The position numbers and the translations under genes were made by a program. The notes beneath the pieces were generated by a model. The model ran no database searches. It saw only the letters and a program-made list of their open reading frames with translations, and had not been told where the DNA came from. From the NCBI RefSeq assembly GCF_000428845.1, contig NZ_AUAS01000009.1, positions 1 through 64,000 of the forward strand: a stretch of 64,000 bases of DNA, given 5' to 3'. Each line of letters opens with the position of its first letter. Within the stretch, counting starts at the first letter, position 1. The DNA comes from Dyadobacter alkalitolerans DSM 23607 (GTDB lineage: Bacteria > Bacteroidota > Bacteroidia > Cytophagales > Spirosomataceae). This document shows, piece after piece, positions 7,071-15,678 of the stretch.

Positions 7071-7631
7071 ATGTCCAGAAGATTAACCGCCGCATTACCC
7101 GTCTCTTTATTGATTTCACTACTCCATGTTGGCTGCTGTTTATTTCCGCTTATTGTTGCAGGAATTGGCTCGTTTTCCAATTTTCACATACTAGGCCGCT
7201 ACAAACCATTTTTTTCCATTCTGCAGATTGGGTTGCTGTTATACCTGGGCATTCAGCTTATTAGCATATTTCGCTCGCGAGTGAAACGGCATGACCAGAC
7301 AGCCAAATGGTCATACCTATTAAGTTTTGCGTTTGCGCTCGGCGCGTTGGTGTTTGGGATAATGGAACCACTTCAAACCGAGCAGCAGCAACTGGCAAAA
7401 CAGCGTTTCGAGTATTTCAAAAATCATGGCCGCATTCAACTCACTCTGACGGAGGCCGACAACGAAACACAACTTCTCACGGATTTGAAAGCGATTGAAG
7501 GTGTCAGGCCAGCGACTATTCACATAACAAGCAAACTTGTTTCTGCGAGTTTCAGGAAAGATCAGACCTCGGAAATGGAAATCTTGTCTATCCTGAAAAC
7601 GAAGGGTTACCATGTAGAACCACAAAAATAA
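7071..7631 (+). CDS. MerC/MerT-like membrane protein with HMA-like tail
   Basis: The ATG at 7071 begins MSRRLTAALPVSLLISLLHV and gives 186 residues. A farther upstream in-frame start would cross the operator and add an unlikely N-terminus. Three to four membrane helices occupy residues 10-105, and the first contains 'LHVGCCLFPLIVAGIG', where the Cys pair and Pro resemble the metal-binding helix of MerC/MerT-type carriers. The C-terminal ~70 residues ('GRIQLTLTEADNETQLLTDL...SILKTKGYHV') have the beta-alpha-beta pattern of a heavy-metal-associated domain but lack its CxxC. Together with the palindrome and the divergent His-rich lipoprotein this suggests transport or sensing of a divalent metal rather than mercury, as no other mer genes are present. 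Confidence 0.65.
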   Translation: MSRRLTAALPVSLLISLLHVGCCLFPLIVAGIGSFSNFHILGRYKPFFSILQIGLLLYLGIQLISIFRSRVKRHDQTAKWSYLLSFAFALGALVFGIMEPLQTEQQQLAKQRFEYFKNHGRIQLTLTEADNETQLLTDLKAIEGVRPATIHITSKLVSASFRKDQTSEMEILSILKTKGYHVEPQK

Positions 7632-7798
7632 CTTCCATAGACCGGCACAATCCTGGCCAGCATACTTTTAATCATTTATCTCGTAAAAACCACCTGATAA
7701 CAAGTCGAGCATAAGGTTGTAGATCGCAATGGCAGCTTCGCTTCTGGTATAGTTTTTATATGCCCGCTCGCCATTCTATAACCTTAAATTTTTTTGAT

Positions 7799-8668
7799 AT
7801 GTTTTATCATGATGGAAAACTGCAGTACAATGTAAGGGTTGACAAACCCAATCCCCAATTTGCGAAGCTTCTTCAGCAGGCGATCGGTGGGATAGAAGGG
7901 GAGATACGGGTATGCTTGCAATATCTGTTTCAGTCGTGGAACTCCCGCGGGCCTCAAAAGTATAGGGATATGCTGATGGAAACGGGAACGGAAGAAATCG
8001 CGCACATCGAAATGCTGGCGACGGCGGTTTGTTTAAACCTGGAAGGCTCTTCGAGTGCATTGAAGGACGAAATGGCGAAAGCTAACCCGATGGTGGAAGC
8101 GGTGATGGGTGGTCGCGATCCGCGTCACATTCTTTCAGGCGGACTTGGCGCTATGGCGACAGACGCTAATGGTGTTCCTTTCAACGGTTCATGGGTTGTG
8201 AGCAGCGGCAACATTGCAGCCGATATGCACGCCAATGTAATGGCGGAAGCAACAGGCCGGGTGCTGGCTACACGGCTGTACGAAATGACGGATGACTCGG
8301 GAATGAAAGACATGCTTGCGTTCCTGATCGCACGGGATACGATGCACCAAAACCAGTGGATGGCGGTGCTTGAAGAACTTGGCCCGGATACCCATCCGAT
8401 CCCGAACAGTTTCCCTTCGAACCTTCAAAACGAAAATGTGGCTTACAGCTTCATAAGCACGAGCGTGGACGGCAATACAAATGCAAGAGGGCGATGGACG
8501 GAAGGGACTTCAATCGATGGCAAAGGCATCTTTACTTTTGAAAAAGCAGTTCCCACAGGCGGGTTGCCTTCTCTGGCACCCGGTGACAAAGAAGTCCATG
8601 GTCAAATCGAACAGGGAGTGAAACCGGACGCCGATTTTTTTGATAAGGTGAAGGATATCATTGGATAG
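7799..8668 (+). CDS. Manganese (non-haem) catalase
   Basis: I use the ATG at 7799, whose product begins MFYHDGKLQYNVRVDKPNP, the usual N-terminus of this family; an in-frame ATG at 7760 would add 13 unlikely residues. The 289-residue protein shows the four-helix di-manganese site: the Glu in 'GGIEGEIRVCLQYLFQSW', Glu and His in 'TEEIAHIEMLATAV', and Glu and His in 'NVMAEATGRVLATRLYE' and 'IARDTMHQNQW'. It breaks down hydrogen peroxide (2 H2O2 to O2 and 2 H2O) in the cytoplasm without haem. It is transcribed alone and followed by a terminator. Confidence 0.93.
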   Translation: MFYHDGKLQYNVRVDKPNPQFAKLLQQAIGGIEGEIRVCLQYLFQSWNSRGPQKYRDMLMETGTEEIAHIEMLATAVCLNLEGSSSALKDEMAKANPMVEAVMGGRDPRHILSGGLGAMATDANGVPFNGSWVVSSGNIAADMHANVMAEATGRVLATRLYEMTDDSGMKDMLAFLIARDTMHQNQWMAVLEELGPDTHPIPNSFPSNLQNENVAYSFISTSVDGNTNARGRWTEGTSIDGKGIFTFEKAVPTGGLPSLAPGDKEVHGQIEQGVKPDADFFDKVKDIIG

Positions 8669-8685
8669 TTTGTTTTGTTGTTTCA

Positions 8686-8722
8686 AAGGGGTGGCTAACA
8701 TTGTTGGCCATCCCTTTTTTTG
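8686..8722 (+). terminator. Terminator of the manganese catalase gene
   Basis: GGGGTGGC is inverted as GGCCATCCC around a short loop and followed by seven T residues (CCCTTTTTTTGC), 18 bp after the stop codon. Confidence 0.85.
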
Positions 8723-8857
8723 CTTTTTACTACTCAATACTGCCACGCCTTGCTGACTTTTTACAGGTAAAATAAAAAATGTAAGTTTACAAGCAGCGTT
8801 TTGAGGTGATAATCGGTCATAGCTAAGAAGGCTAATAATCTTGTATAAGACTTTTCA

Positions 8858-9799
8858 ATGAACAAGAAGATTTTACTGCTCTGCTTCATTACAGCATTTA
8901 CTTTCGGTTGCAACAATGTTGTGGACGTACAAGAGCCGGATACGGAAGTGGTGCCCGAAACTGCTATTTCCGCGATCAAGACCCGTTACCCGGATGCCGG
9001 GCAGTTTGTTTTCAAAACACTTATTCAGGATAAACTTTGGAAGGCGAAGTTTTTTAGCCGCGCAAATTCATATGAAACGCAAATAAGCCCCTCGGCTATT
9101 TCGGGTGATGTGTTCATAAATTCTAATGATGTTAGTCTTTATAAAGGCTTGACAGACAAGCTTGTAATTTCGGGAGGTACACTTTCCAATGTGCAATTGC
9201 GGGAAAACGCAGGCGATAATGCAGCGCGGATGCAGTACATGCTGAACGGAAAGGCTCAGCTTTTAAACTATTATGTGCTTGCCGACTGGCACATTGTAAA
9301 ACTCAGCGCACCTTATCCGGTTGAGTCATATAAGGTGGAGCTGTCCGAGGTGCCGGAAAAAATTGCGTCTTTTTGTAATCAGGCCAAAATTGACATTGAT
9401 AGCGCCCAAATAGTCGTCAACGAAGATCAGGCAAATAAAAAGACATACATAATCCATCCCGAAGCAGCGCTGTTTCCCATATTTTTTGACCAGGAGGGCA
9501 ATGTGAAGTGGATCGCAAAAAATTCGGACGGATCGCCGCTGGAAGACAAGCGCAATGATGAGGTCGGCAGCGCCGAGCTATTTGATAAAATAAAGGGAGG
9601 TTTTACAGATTTCAATGTGCCTAACACGCTGGCTTTCGAAGCGAAATATAATGATCTGAGTAGTATCAGATATGTTTTTCAAAGAAAAAGCGGCCCCGAA
9701 GGCACGCGTGATTTCATTAGTGAAACCCATGAAGTCTTTCTGAATGGAAATTCCGGGGAGGTGATATTTGAACAATATTCATCCTATGTTTATAAATAG
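8858..9799 (+). CDS. PepSY-like lipoprotein A
   Basis: The 313-residue protein begins MNKKILLLCFITAFTFGCNN, a lipoprotein signal with Cys at residue 18. The body has two or three repeats of a fold with 'AISAIKTRYPDA' followed by strands, which resembles the PepSY-like/BLIP domain of Bacteroidota periplasmic proteins. It is paralogous to the lipoprotein at 11814-12881: both have an [AM]-I-x-x-[KR]YP-A motif, a mid-protein 'L/V-P-E-K-I-x-x-F' and a tyrosine-rich end. It lies just upstream of an ECF sigma/anti-sigma pair, separated by 49 bp, so it may be a target or an input of that system. No enzymatic motif is seen. Confidence 0.6.
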   Translation: MNKKILLLCFITAFTFGCNNVVDVQEPDTEVVPETAISAIKTRYPDAGQFVFKTLIQDKLWKAKFFSRANSYETQISPSAISGDVFINSNDVSLYKGLTDKLVISGGTLSNVQLRENAGDNAARMQYMLNGKAQLLNYYVLADWHIVKLSAPYPVESYKVELSEVPEKIASFCNQAKIDIDSAQIVVNEDQANKKTYIIHPEAALFPIFFDQEGNVKWIAKNSDGSPLEDKRNDEVGSAELFDKIKGGFTDFNVPNTLAFEAKYNDLSSIRYVFQRKSGPEGTRDFISETHEVFLNGNSGEVIFEQYSSYVYK

Positions 9800-9848
9800 T
9801 TGGATATTATTCTCAGGCCAAGCAGCGCGAATTATCAAAAACTACTGA

Positions 9849-10433
9849 ATGGCCTTTTTTAGATCGAAATTAAAGACGGACCTGACCGAGCTTGTGAGGG
9901 CCTGCCAACGGCAGGATTCACGGGCTCAGGTTGTTTTTTATGATCGGTACAAAGGGAAATTGCTCGGGATCTGTGTGCGGTATGCCAAAACCTTGGCCGA
10001 AGCCGAGGATATATTTCAGGAAGGAATCATGAAGATCTTCTCTAAAATAGGAGAGATATCGAACCCCGAATCCGTCGACAGCTGGGTGAAAACCATTATG
10101 ATCCGCCATGCGATCGATTACTATAATCAGGTCACGCGGAAGGAAATCCTGAGCAGCTCCTATGAGAATGTGGAAATGGAATGGCAGGTGGACGATCACA
10201 GCGCTGTCTTGCATCGGATGGACGTGGAAATATTACTGGAAACGATCAATGAACTTCCGGACGGATATCGCATTGTGGTAAACCTTTATTTTATCGACGG
10301 TTATAAGCATTTTGAAATCGCCCGGATGCTGGGAATTATGGAGGCAACGTCCCGTTCACAACTGGCACGCGGACGTAACTTACTTTTCAAATTATTGGAA
10401 CAAAAAGGAATCAAGCAGCATGAAATCCTCTGA
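9849..10433 (+). CDS. ECF-type RNA polymerase sigma factor
   Basis: The 194-residue protein has the two ECF regions in order. Region 2 includes 'LLGICVRYAKTLAEAEDIFQEG' and 'SVDSWVKTIMIRHAIDYYN' (about residues 36-100), and region 4 includes 'INELPDGYRIVVNLYFIDGY' and the helix-turn-helix 'FEIARMLGIMEATSRSQLARG'. Such factors direct RNA polymerase to a small regulon once an anti-sigma factor is inactivated. The next gene overlaps its 3' end by 14 bp and encodes a membrane protein with a short cytoplasmic N-terminus, the expected anti-sigma partner. The flanking paralogous lipoproteins are plausible regulon members. Confidence 0.93.
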   Translation: MAFFRSKLKTDLTELVRACQRQDSRAQVVFYDRYKGKLLGICVRYAKTLAEAEDIFQEGIMKIFSKIGEISNPESVDSWVKTIMIRHAIDYYNQVTRKEILSSSYENVEMEWQVDDHSAVLHRMDVEILLETINELPDGYRIVVNLYFIDGYKHFEIARMLGIMEATSRSQLARGRNLLFKLLEQKGIKQHEIL

Positions 10434-11700
10434 TGATGAATTAAATGATGCTATAAAAAATGCGCTGAAAAGCTCGTTCGAAAATCTTGAGCGAAAACCC
10501 GGAGCATCTCTGGACGAGCGCATTTACAAAGAACTGGGCCATCAGCCAAGCCGCAAACCCTTATGGGCTGCATTTGGCCTTCTGGCTGTTATGGGGGTTC
10601 TTTTTCTGTGGTATGTAAATGCTGGCCGAAAAGATATGGGCGCTGCCTCAACAAAGCCGGTAACCGGAAATGTTACTCCAAAAGCACTGCCTGAGCAAAA
10701 TAAAGTGAAAATCAATGTCAAAAACCAGGGCAGTGAAACGGGTATAAATACTACTGCAGAAGCTCCATCCGCTATTCATGATGATCACAAAGTTGTATCC
10801 GAACACCGCGTCGCCGTTAAGAAAAAGGCAAAAATTCAATTTGAAAATCAACCCGCGGCAACACAATCCGGAATATTGGATTTGTCTCAGAATTTCAAAC
10901 TTAACAACCAGCAAATCGCCTCCGCCCATGACCAGGCTTATGACAAGTCGGTCGCCCCGACCCATATCGACAACATTCATGTAACAGAACTCGACCTCCA
11001 TCATGTCCTGAAATATCCAGCATTGCCGCTGCCCATGATCACAGCGCCTCTGCTAGCAACGACGCCGGACAGCGTTGCGCAAAATGTGGCTGACAACAAG
11101 CCCGCTGGTTCCTGGAAACCTGCTATGCTTGTTAGTTTTTCAGGAACAAATACATCGCAGAGTGTCTATCTGCTGCCAAGCGCACATTCGCGTATCTTGA
11201 AGGTTTCTTTCCCCAATTCTGTCGCCAATATTGGTTATAAAATCGGTGTTGGGATGCAGGTAAAAAGCTATCAACTGATGCTCAATTACAGTCACTTGCA
11301 GTATCAAACGGAATACGTGTATGCGCTCGAAGAGTTTACCGCCGTGCCGACAAATGCAAGTTACAATTTCAGAAGACTGGGCACGGCCCGTGTTGTAAAA
11401 AGCACATTTGATGTCGTAGGCCTGGCCGCCAGGAAGCATTTCGATTTCGAGACAAAACCTTTGGGCGCGCTGTACGCGCAAATAGGAATGGAGTATTCCC
11501 GTTCTGTTACAGGCTCGGATCAGCAGTTGCTCGCAGCAACAATAGCCGCCGGCAAAAGGATTTTTACAGGCCCTAAGGCTACGATTTTGATCGGGCCTTT
11601 CTTCGAATATAACTTGCTTCGCATGCTGACAGCAGAAGAAAATGTAAAAATCAGGACAAATCAGGTTGGGATTTCGCTCGGTTTGAAATTTAATAATTGA
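10420..11700 (+). CDS. Anti-sigma-like membrane protein with C-terminal barrel-like domain
   Basis: The ATG at 10420 overlaps the sigma gene end and gives 426 residues beginning MKSSDDELNDAIKNALKSSF. Residues 1-47 are charged and helical, as in anti-sigma domains, and contain no zinc-binding HxxxCxxC. One membrane helix follows at about 48-66 (LWAAFGLLAVMGVLFLWYV), then a ~150-residue low-complexity periplasmic linker rich in Lys/Asn/His. The last ~200 residues form amphipathic strands ('ALYAQIGMEYSRSV', 'GISLGLKFNN') like small outer-membrane barrels. If both parts are real the protein spans from cytoplasm to outer membrane, linking envelope state to sigma release. The barrel domain could instead be soluble and beta-rich. 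Confidence 0.7.
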   Translation: MKSSDDELNDAIKNALKSSFENLERKPGASLDERIYKELGHQPSRKPLWAAFGLLAVMGVLFLWYVNAGRKDMGAASTKPVTGNVTPKALPEQNKVKINVKNQGSETGINTTAEAPSAIHDDHKVVSEHRVAVKKKAKIQFENQPAATQSGILDLSQNFKLNNQQIASAHDQAYDKSVAPTHIDNIHVTELDLHHVLKYPALPLPMITAPLLATTPDSVAQNVADNKPAGSWKPAMLVSFSGTNTSQSVYLLPSAHSRILKVSFPNSVANIGYKIGVGMQVKSYQLMLNYSHLQYQTEYVYALEEFTAVPTNASYNFRRLGTARVVKSTFDVVGLAARKHFDFETKPLGALYAQIGMEYSRSVTGSDQQLLAATIAAGKRIFTGPKATILIGPFFEYNLLRMLTAEENVKIRTNQVGISLGLKFNN

Positions 11701-11813
11701 GTCGGATTATCCTGAGCGACATTGGGGAAATTTCTTTAAAATTTTTTTAGAAATGAAGCAGCGGTTACATAGGGAAATCGCGTCTGTATAAAAAAACTCA
11801 ACTCTACCTCCGA

Positions 11814-12881
11814 ATGCAGGCTAAGGATCAGGCTGTGCCCTTGCTATCAGGCTCTAAAACGCTCGTAGTAGCAACATTTTTCATGCTAGTTGTGCTCATC
11901 AGCAGGTGCAGCCGCGAAAAAGTTCAACCCCATTTGGATGTCCCCGGCAGCGCAAGGGACATGATTTACCAAAAATATCCGGCTGCGGAAATTTCGAAGA
12001 TGAGGGTTTTGGAGTTAGGCAAGGTTTATCAACTCAGTTTTCGGTATAAAGGCGCTAATTATCAATCGGTTGTCAATAATGCAGGCATTTTAAACACGGC
12101 CAGGCAGGCAGACGAAGAAATTCCTGAGGAGCTACTTGCGAAGCTGCAAACTTTGGCTATCAGAGGTGGCCGCATCAGCAATCACAGGGTCGTGGAATCT
12201 TACTATACGGGAGGTGTGGATAAGGAAGATGTCTATGATTATCACCTGAATGGAAAAGCTTATGTGCTGACGGCAAACGAGGACCGTGTTGTTCTCCGGC
12301 CTTACCAACAAACTTCCTACGTCACAAAATCCATCGATGACCTTCCCGAAAAGATCCGGGAATTTATCAATTCGAGACACAAGCCCAACCACGCCTTTGT
12401 CAACAGCCTGACCAATTTGAATGAGCCAAGCAGGCAGCACATTATGGAAAATAATGAGCTTACTTTCATGGAGTGTGGGGTAGGCATCTTTCCGGATGGG
12501 TCAAAAACGTACTCAGTTACTGTCAATTTTCTGGGTGTTACCGGATTGTCGGGGATGCGATTTGACGAGGATGGAAATTTAATATCTATTCCTCAGTTTA
12601 ACCGTATCAGACAATTTAACACGGATTTCACAACACTCTCGTGGATTTCCAATTTGAAAACGAGTGAAATCAAGTATTTCCGGGACCTGTTCGCGGGGCA
12701 ATCTCATCTTTTCGGCTTCAACCTGGACAGCCAGCAGAATTTTGGGAAAAGTTTTAAAAGTGAGTTCGAGAATTTCAAGTGCTATGAATTCGAACTGTAT
12801 AATAGTAATCGCGAGCGCTGGAGCATGCATTACAATGAGCAGAAAGCACTCGTTTATTATTCCTATTCCTCGCCGCAGTAA
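11814..12881 (+). CDS. PepSY-like lipoprotein B
   Basis: The 355-residue protein has an N-terminal hydrophobic segment ending LVVLISRC, a likely lipobox with Cys near residue 33. The slightly long N-terminus may mean that the true start is the internal ATG encoding MLVVLISRC. The body contains 'ARDMIYQKYPAAEISKM' and 'IDDLPEKIREFINSRHK', matching the corresponding positions of the lipoprotein at 8858-9799, so the two are paralogs on either side of the sigma/anti-sigma pair. The gap to the anti-sigma gene is 113 bp and includes an AT-rich stretch that could hold a promoter. Function is unknown; a periplasmic binding or inhibitor role is suggested only by the fold resemblance. Confidence 0.6.
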   Translation: MQAKDQAVPLLSGSKTLVVATFFMLVVLISRCSREKVQPHLDVPGSARDMIYQKYPAAEISKMRVLELGKVYQLSFRYKGANYQSVVNNAGILNTARQADEEIPEELLAKLQTLAIRGGRISNHRVVESYYTGGVDKEDVYDYHLNGKAYVLTANEDRVVLRPYQQTSYVTKSIDDLPEKIREFINSRHKPNHAFVNSLTNLNEPSRQHIMENNELTFMECGVGIFPDGSKTYSVTVNFLGVTGLSGMRFDEDGNLISIPQFNRIRQFNTDFTTLSWISNLKTSEIKYFRDLFAGQSHLFGFNLDSQQNFGKSFKSEFENFKCYEFELYNSNRERWSMHYNEQKALVYYSYSSPQ

Positions 12882-12911
12882 ATCCAAATCCCTACAGTTT
12901 TAAGTATACCA

Positions 12912-15044
12912 ATGCATAAATCTATACTTTGTGTTCTGGCGAAAGCACTAATGCTCGTGCTTTTTGGCTCGCCCGTTGTTTTCTCTCAAATTAAAATTAC
13001 CTCTCCGGTTTATCAAGCTGTATATCAAAGGGATATTCAGGGTTGGAGGACCGTTTCGGTTTCCGGCACATACTCGGTGCCGGTTGACAAAATAGAAATA
13101 AGGGCAGTCCCGGTTGCAAAAGGCCAGGAAGTAGACATTCCATGGCAGGAGCTGCAACAGAAGCCGCAGGGGGGCGTTTTTCTGGGGGATATAAAGCTAA
13201 AAGGAGGCTGGTACTCTCTGGAAGTGAGGGGCATAACCAATGGCAGCGTGGTAGGCCGTGACGTTCTCACACGCATGGGAGTGGGAGAGGTCTTCATCAT
13301 TGCAGGGCAATCCAATGCACAAGGGCTCAAAGACAAACCTGCTCCTCCCGGCGCAACGGACGATCGCGTGCTCTACATTGATAACTACGAAAACGACGAG
13401 CTCGGCCAATATCCCGACTTGCTGACTGATCCTGTGCCGCCATCTTTTTCAAAAATAACCAGTAACCTGAAAACAATGTCGCCCCGCGGCCAAACCGCCT
13501 GGTGCTGGGGCATTCTTGGTGACCAGCTGGTTGCGCATCTGGATGTGCCCGTTGTGTTCATTAATGTTGCTTGGGAGGGAACAGCCATTAAAAACTGGGC
13601 GGAAAGTGCCGCCGGCGTCCCGACGACGAGTTTATACGGACATGTGTATGCGAAGGATATGCCCTACGCCAACCTGAGAATTGCTGCCCGTAACTATGTC
13701 AACCAATATGGGGTCCGGGCAGTGCTTTGGATGCAGGGAGAAACTGACGCTGTATACAAAACACCTTCGGCCGATTACAGCCGTGACTTGCAGTTTCTCA
13801 TGAATCGCCTGGGCATTGATACCGGAAAAAGGATTACCTGGGTTATTGCCAGAACATCGCGCGCATCCGCTGCGAGAGAAATACCATCGTCAGTCAATCC
13901 CGATATTATTGCCGCGCAGAATGCTGTTTTGAATACAGACTTTAATCCAACATATCCCGGGCCTGAAACCGATCCTTTGGTCCCAAACCGAATCGATGGA
14001 ACGCATTTCGAAGGTGTGGAAGGATTAACCATCCTGGCCAATGCATGGAATGCAAGTCTGGACGCCAACTTTTTCTCAACTGTTACGCCAGCCAATCCGG
14101 CAGAGCTGCCGCCGGTCACTACAAGCTGCGTTACCGAAAACAATGCAGTCACCGTTTCGCTCCCGACAGGTTATCAATCCTATGAATGGACGACTGGGGA
14201 ACGCGGCAACACGATTCAGATATCTTCCCCCGGAACTTACCGCGCAACCGTCAGGGACGCATCGGGAAACTCCATTCTTACGCCTATCATCGTGCTGGAA
14301 AGCGACCCTAAGCCGGTGCGTCCAGGCATTGTGGAAGAAGGCCAGCAGCAAGCCTGCGCCAATTCCTCATTTCAATTCAATATTTCCAGCGGGACAGATC
14401 TATACACCTGGTATCGCGAAGGTTCCACAACGCCCTTTGCGACGGGGCCGGTTGCAAAGGTGGAAGAAAGTGGTAATTATTATGTAAAAGGACAAAATGT
14501 ATTCGGCTGTTTTTCAGAAAATTCGGCCCCTTCTTCCCTCATGATCCGGCCACCTGTTGCGCCGCCCGTTATCGAACCTTCCGGCCCGTTTTCGCTCATG
14601 GCGCGCGTTGAAGGCGAGGGCAACAAGGTCGAATTTTTGTGGAGCAGACCGGGGTCAGAGAGCGACACCACTGCCGAAATCGTTAAAATTTTGAAAACCG
14701 GACTGTATTCTGCCCGGGCAAAAGTTGCATACACTCTGGAAAATAATGTACTTAGCTGCTATTCCGACAAGGCATCATTAGAGATCACGGAAGTTGAGAA
14801 AACTGATGTCGTCGTGTATCCTAATCCGGTCCAGAACAATTTCGTTTATATTGAGTCAAAGGACGACATTCAGGACGCGCGGGTTACCTTATTCGATATC
14901 AAAGGAAGGGCCTTAAAGTCAGTTTCTCTCGATTCTTTCGGAAGCAGGGTGCAGCTGGATACAGGCCACCTGCCATCGGGCAAATACATTATCCAGGTAA
15001 CCGGCAAAGGCCAGAAAGTAACCAAACAGCTTATTTTTAATTGA
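12912..15044 (+). CDS. Secreted sialate O-acetylesterase-like SGNH hydrolase with T9SS sorting domain
   Basis: The 710-residue protein starts with a signal peptide (about residues 1-25). Then comes a beta-sandwich segment, then an SGNH-hydrolase domain of the sialate O-acetylesterase type: nucleophile Ser in 'VFIIAGQSNAQG' (about residues 126-137) and 'VLWMQGETDA' in the central block, with a late 'DGTHFEG' supplying the catalytic Asp and His. Two Ig-like/PKD-like segments follow. The last ~75 residues begin 'VYPNPVQNNFVYIES' and end 'GKGQKVTKQLIFN', the type IX secretion (Por) sorting domain that is removed on export. It should remove O-acetyl groups from glycans on the cell surface or outside the cell. 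It starts 30 bp after the preceding lipoprotein gene. Confidence 0.9.
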   Translation: MHKSILCVLAKALMLVLFGSPVVFSQIKITSPVYQAVYQRDIQGWRTVSVSGTYSVPVDKIEIRAVPVAKGQEVDIPWQELQQKPQGGVFLGDIKLKGGWYSLEVRGITNGSVVGRDVLTRMGVGEVFIIAGQSNAQGLKDKPAPPGATDDRVLYIDNYENDELGQYPDLLTDPVPPSFSKITSNLKTMSPRGQTAWCWGILGDQLVAHLDVPVVFINVAWEGTAIKNWAESAAGVPTTSLYGHVYAKDMPYANLRIAARNYVNQYGVRAVLWMQGETDAVYKTPSADYSRDLQFLMNRLGIDTGKRITWVIARTSRASAAREIPSSVNPDIIAAQNAVLNTDFNPTYPGPETDPLVPNRIDGTHFEGVEGLTILANAWNASLDANFFSTVTPANPAELPPVTTSCVTENNAVTVSLPTGYQSYEWTTGERGNTIQISSPGTYRATVRDASGNSILTPIIVLESDPKPVRPGIVEEGQQQACANSSFQFNISSGTDLYTWYREGSTTPFATGPVAKVEESGNYYVKGQNVFGCFSENSAPSSLMIRPPVAPPVIEPSGPFSLMARVEGEGNKVEFLWSRPGSESDTTAEIVKILKTGLYSARAKVAYTLENNVLSCYSDKASLEITEVEKTDVVVYPNPVQNNFVYIESKDDIQDARVTLFDIKGRALKSVSLDSFGSRVQLDTGHLPSGKYIIQVTGKGQKVTKQLIFN

Positions 15045-15047
15045 AAT

Positions 15048-15072
15048 GCAAACTGCACGACGCGCGGTTTGC
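15048..15072. terminator. Hairpin between convergent genes
   Basis: GCAAAC is inverted as GTTTGC with partial extension (TGC/GCG) around ACGACGC. It lies exactly between the stop codons of the convergent esterase and lipoprotein genes. A short T-run follows only loosely, so its strength is uncertain. Confidence 0.4.
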
Positions 15073-15079
15073 CTACATT

Positions 15080-15565
15080 TTAACGTTTCGCTTCACTCCG
15101 CTCCGGCAATTGCCTGCAATCGGTTTTGGCCAGCGCAACACCTGAGTATTGCACTTTGGATCTGTCTTTGAATGCGAATTTGCCGTCTTTAAATGTTCTT
15201 TTGCCGCGTCCTTCTATGAGTAATGTGTCTTTTCGGAGGAATGTGACTTCGTTGACATATTCGGAATCGGATGACATGAATGTGTACAGGCCCCAGATGG
15301 TGTCGCCGTGCATTGTTCCCATGAGCAGGCCGTTATCCTGATGTTTTTCATACAGTTTGTAACCCAGGCTGCCCTTGATGCTGTCTCCATAAACAAGTGC
15401 ATTGAGCAGCACCGTGTCTTTTTTGACGAAGGAAGCATAGCAGAAATTGAAGACGCTGTCGGAATCCGATGTTTTTTTATTTAGACCTGTATTTTCAGTA
15501 GGCCCGGAATTACAGGAAGTGAGGAAAATGAATGCTAGGGAAATCAGGACGATACAAGTTTTCAT
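15080..15565 (-). CDS. Lipoprotein of unknown function
   Basis: The start at 15565 gives 161 residues beginning MKTCIVLISLAFIFLTSCNS, a clear lipoprotein signal (lipobox TSC, Cys 18). An upstream in-frame ATG would put 18 charged residues in front of it. The rest is a small beta-rich domain with 'YGDSIKGSLGYKLYEKHQDN' and 'MHGDTIWGLYTFMS', resembling lipocalin-like/META-type proteins that report modified or unmodified states, without any catalytic motif. It is monocistronic, with a good -7 element upstream. Confidence 0.75.
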   Translation of the reverse strand: MKTCIVLISLAFIFLTSCNSGPTENTGLNKKTSDSDSVFNFCYASFVKKDTVLLNALVYGDSIKGSLGYKLYEKHQDNGLLMGTMHGDTIWGLYTFMSSDSEYVNEVTFLRKDTLLIEGRGKRTFKDGKFAFKDRSKVQYSGVALAKTDCRQLPERSEAKR

Positions 15566-15616
15566 AGAGCTTTTTTTGGCTTTACAGGTTTGTGGCAGGC
15601 GTGACCTGCTTTCCGG

Positions 15617-15624
15617 CAAAGCTA
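15617..15624 (-). promoter_or_regulatory. Bacteroidota -7 element of the lipoprotein gene
   Basis: The minus strand reads TAGCTTTG, a full match to TAnnTTTG, about 50 bp before the ATG at 15565. No clear -33 TTTG is visible at the right spacing. Confidence 0.5.
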
Positions 15625-15678
15625 AATCAGTATCGGTCGGATAAAAGTGATGGTCATCAGTTTACAAAACGATAATGG

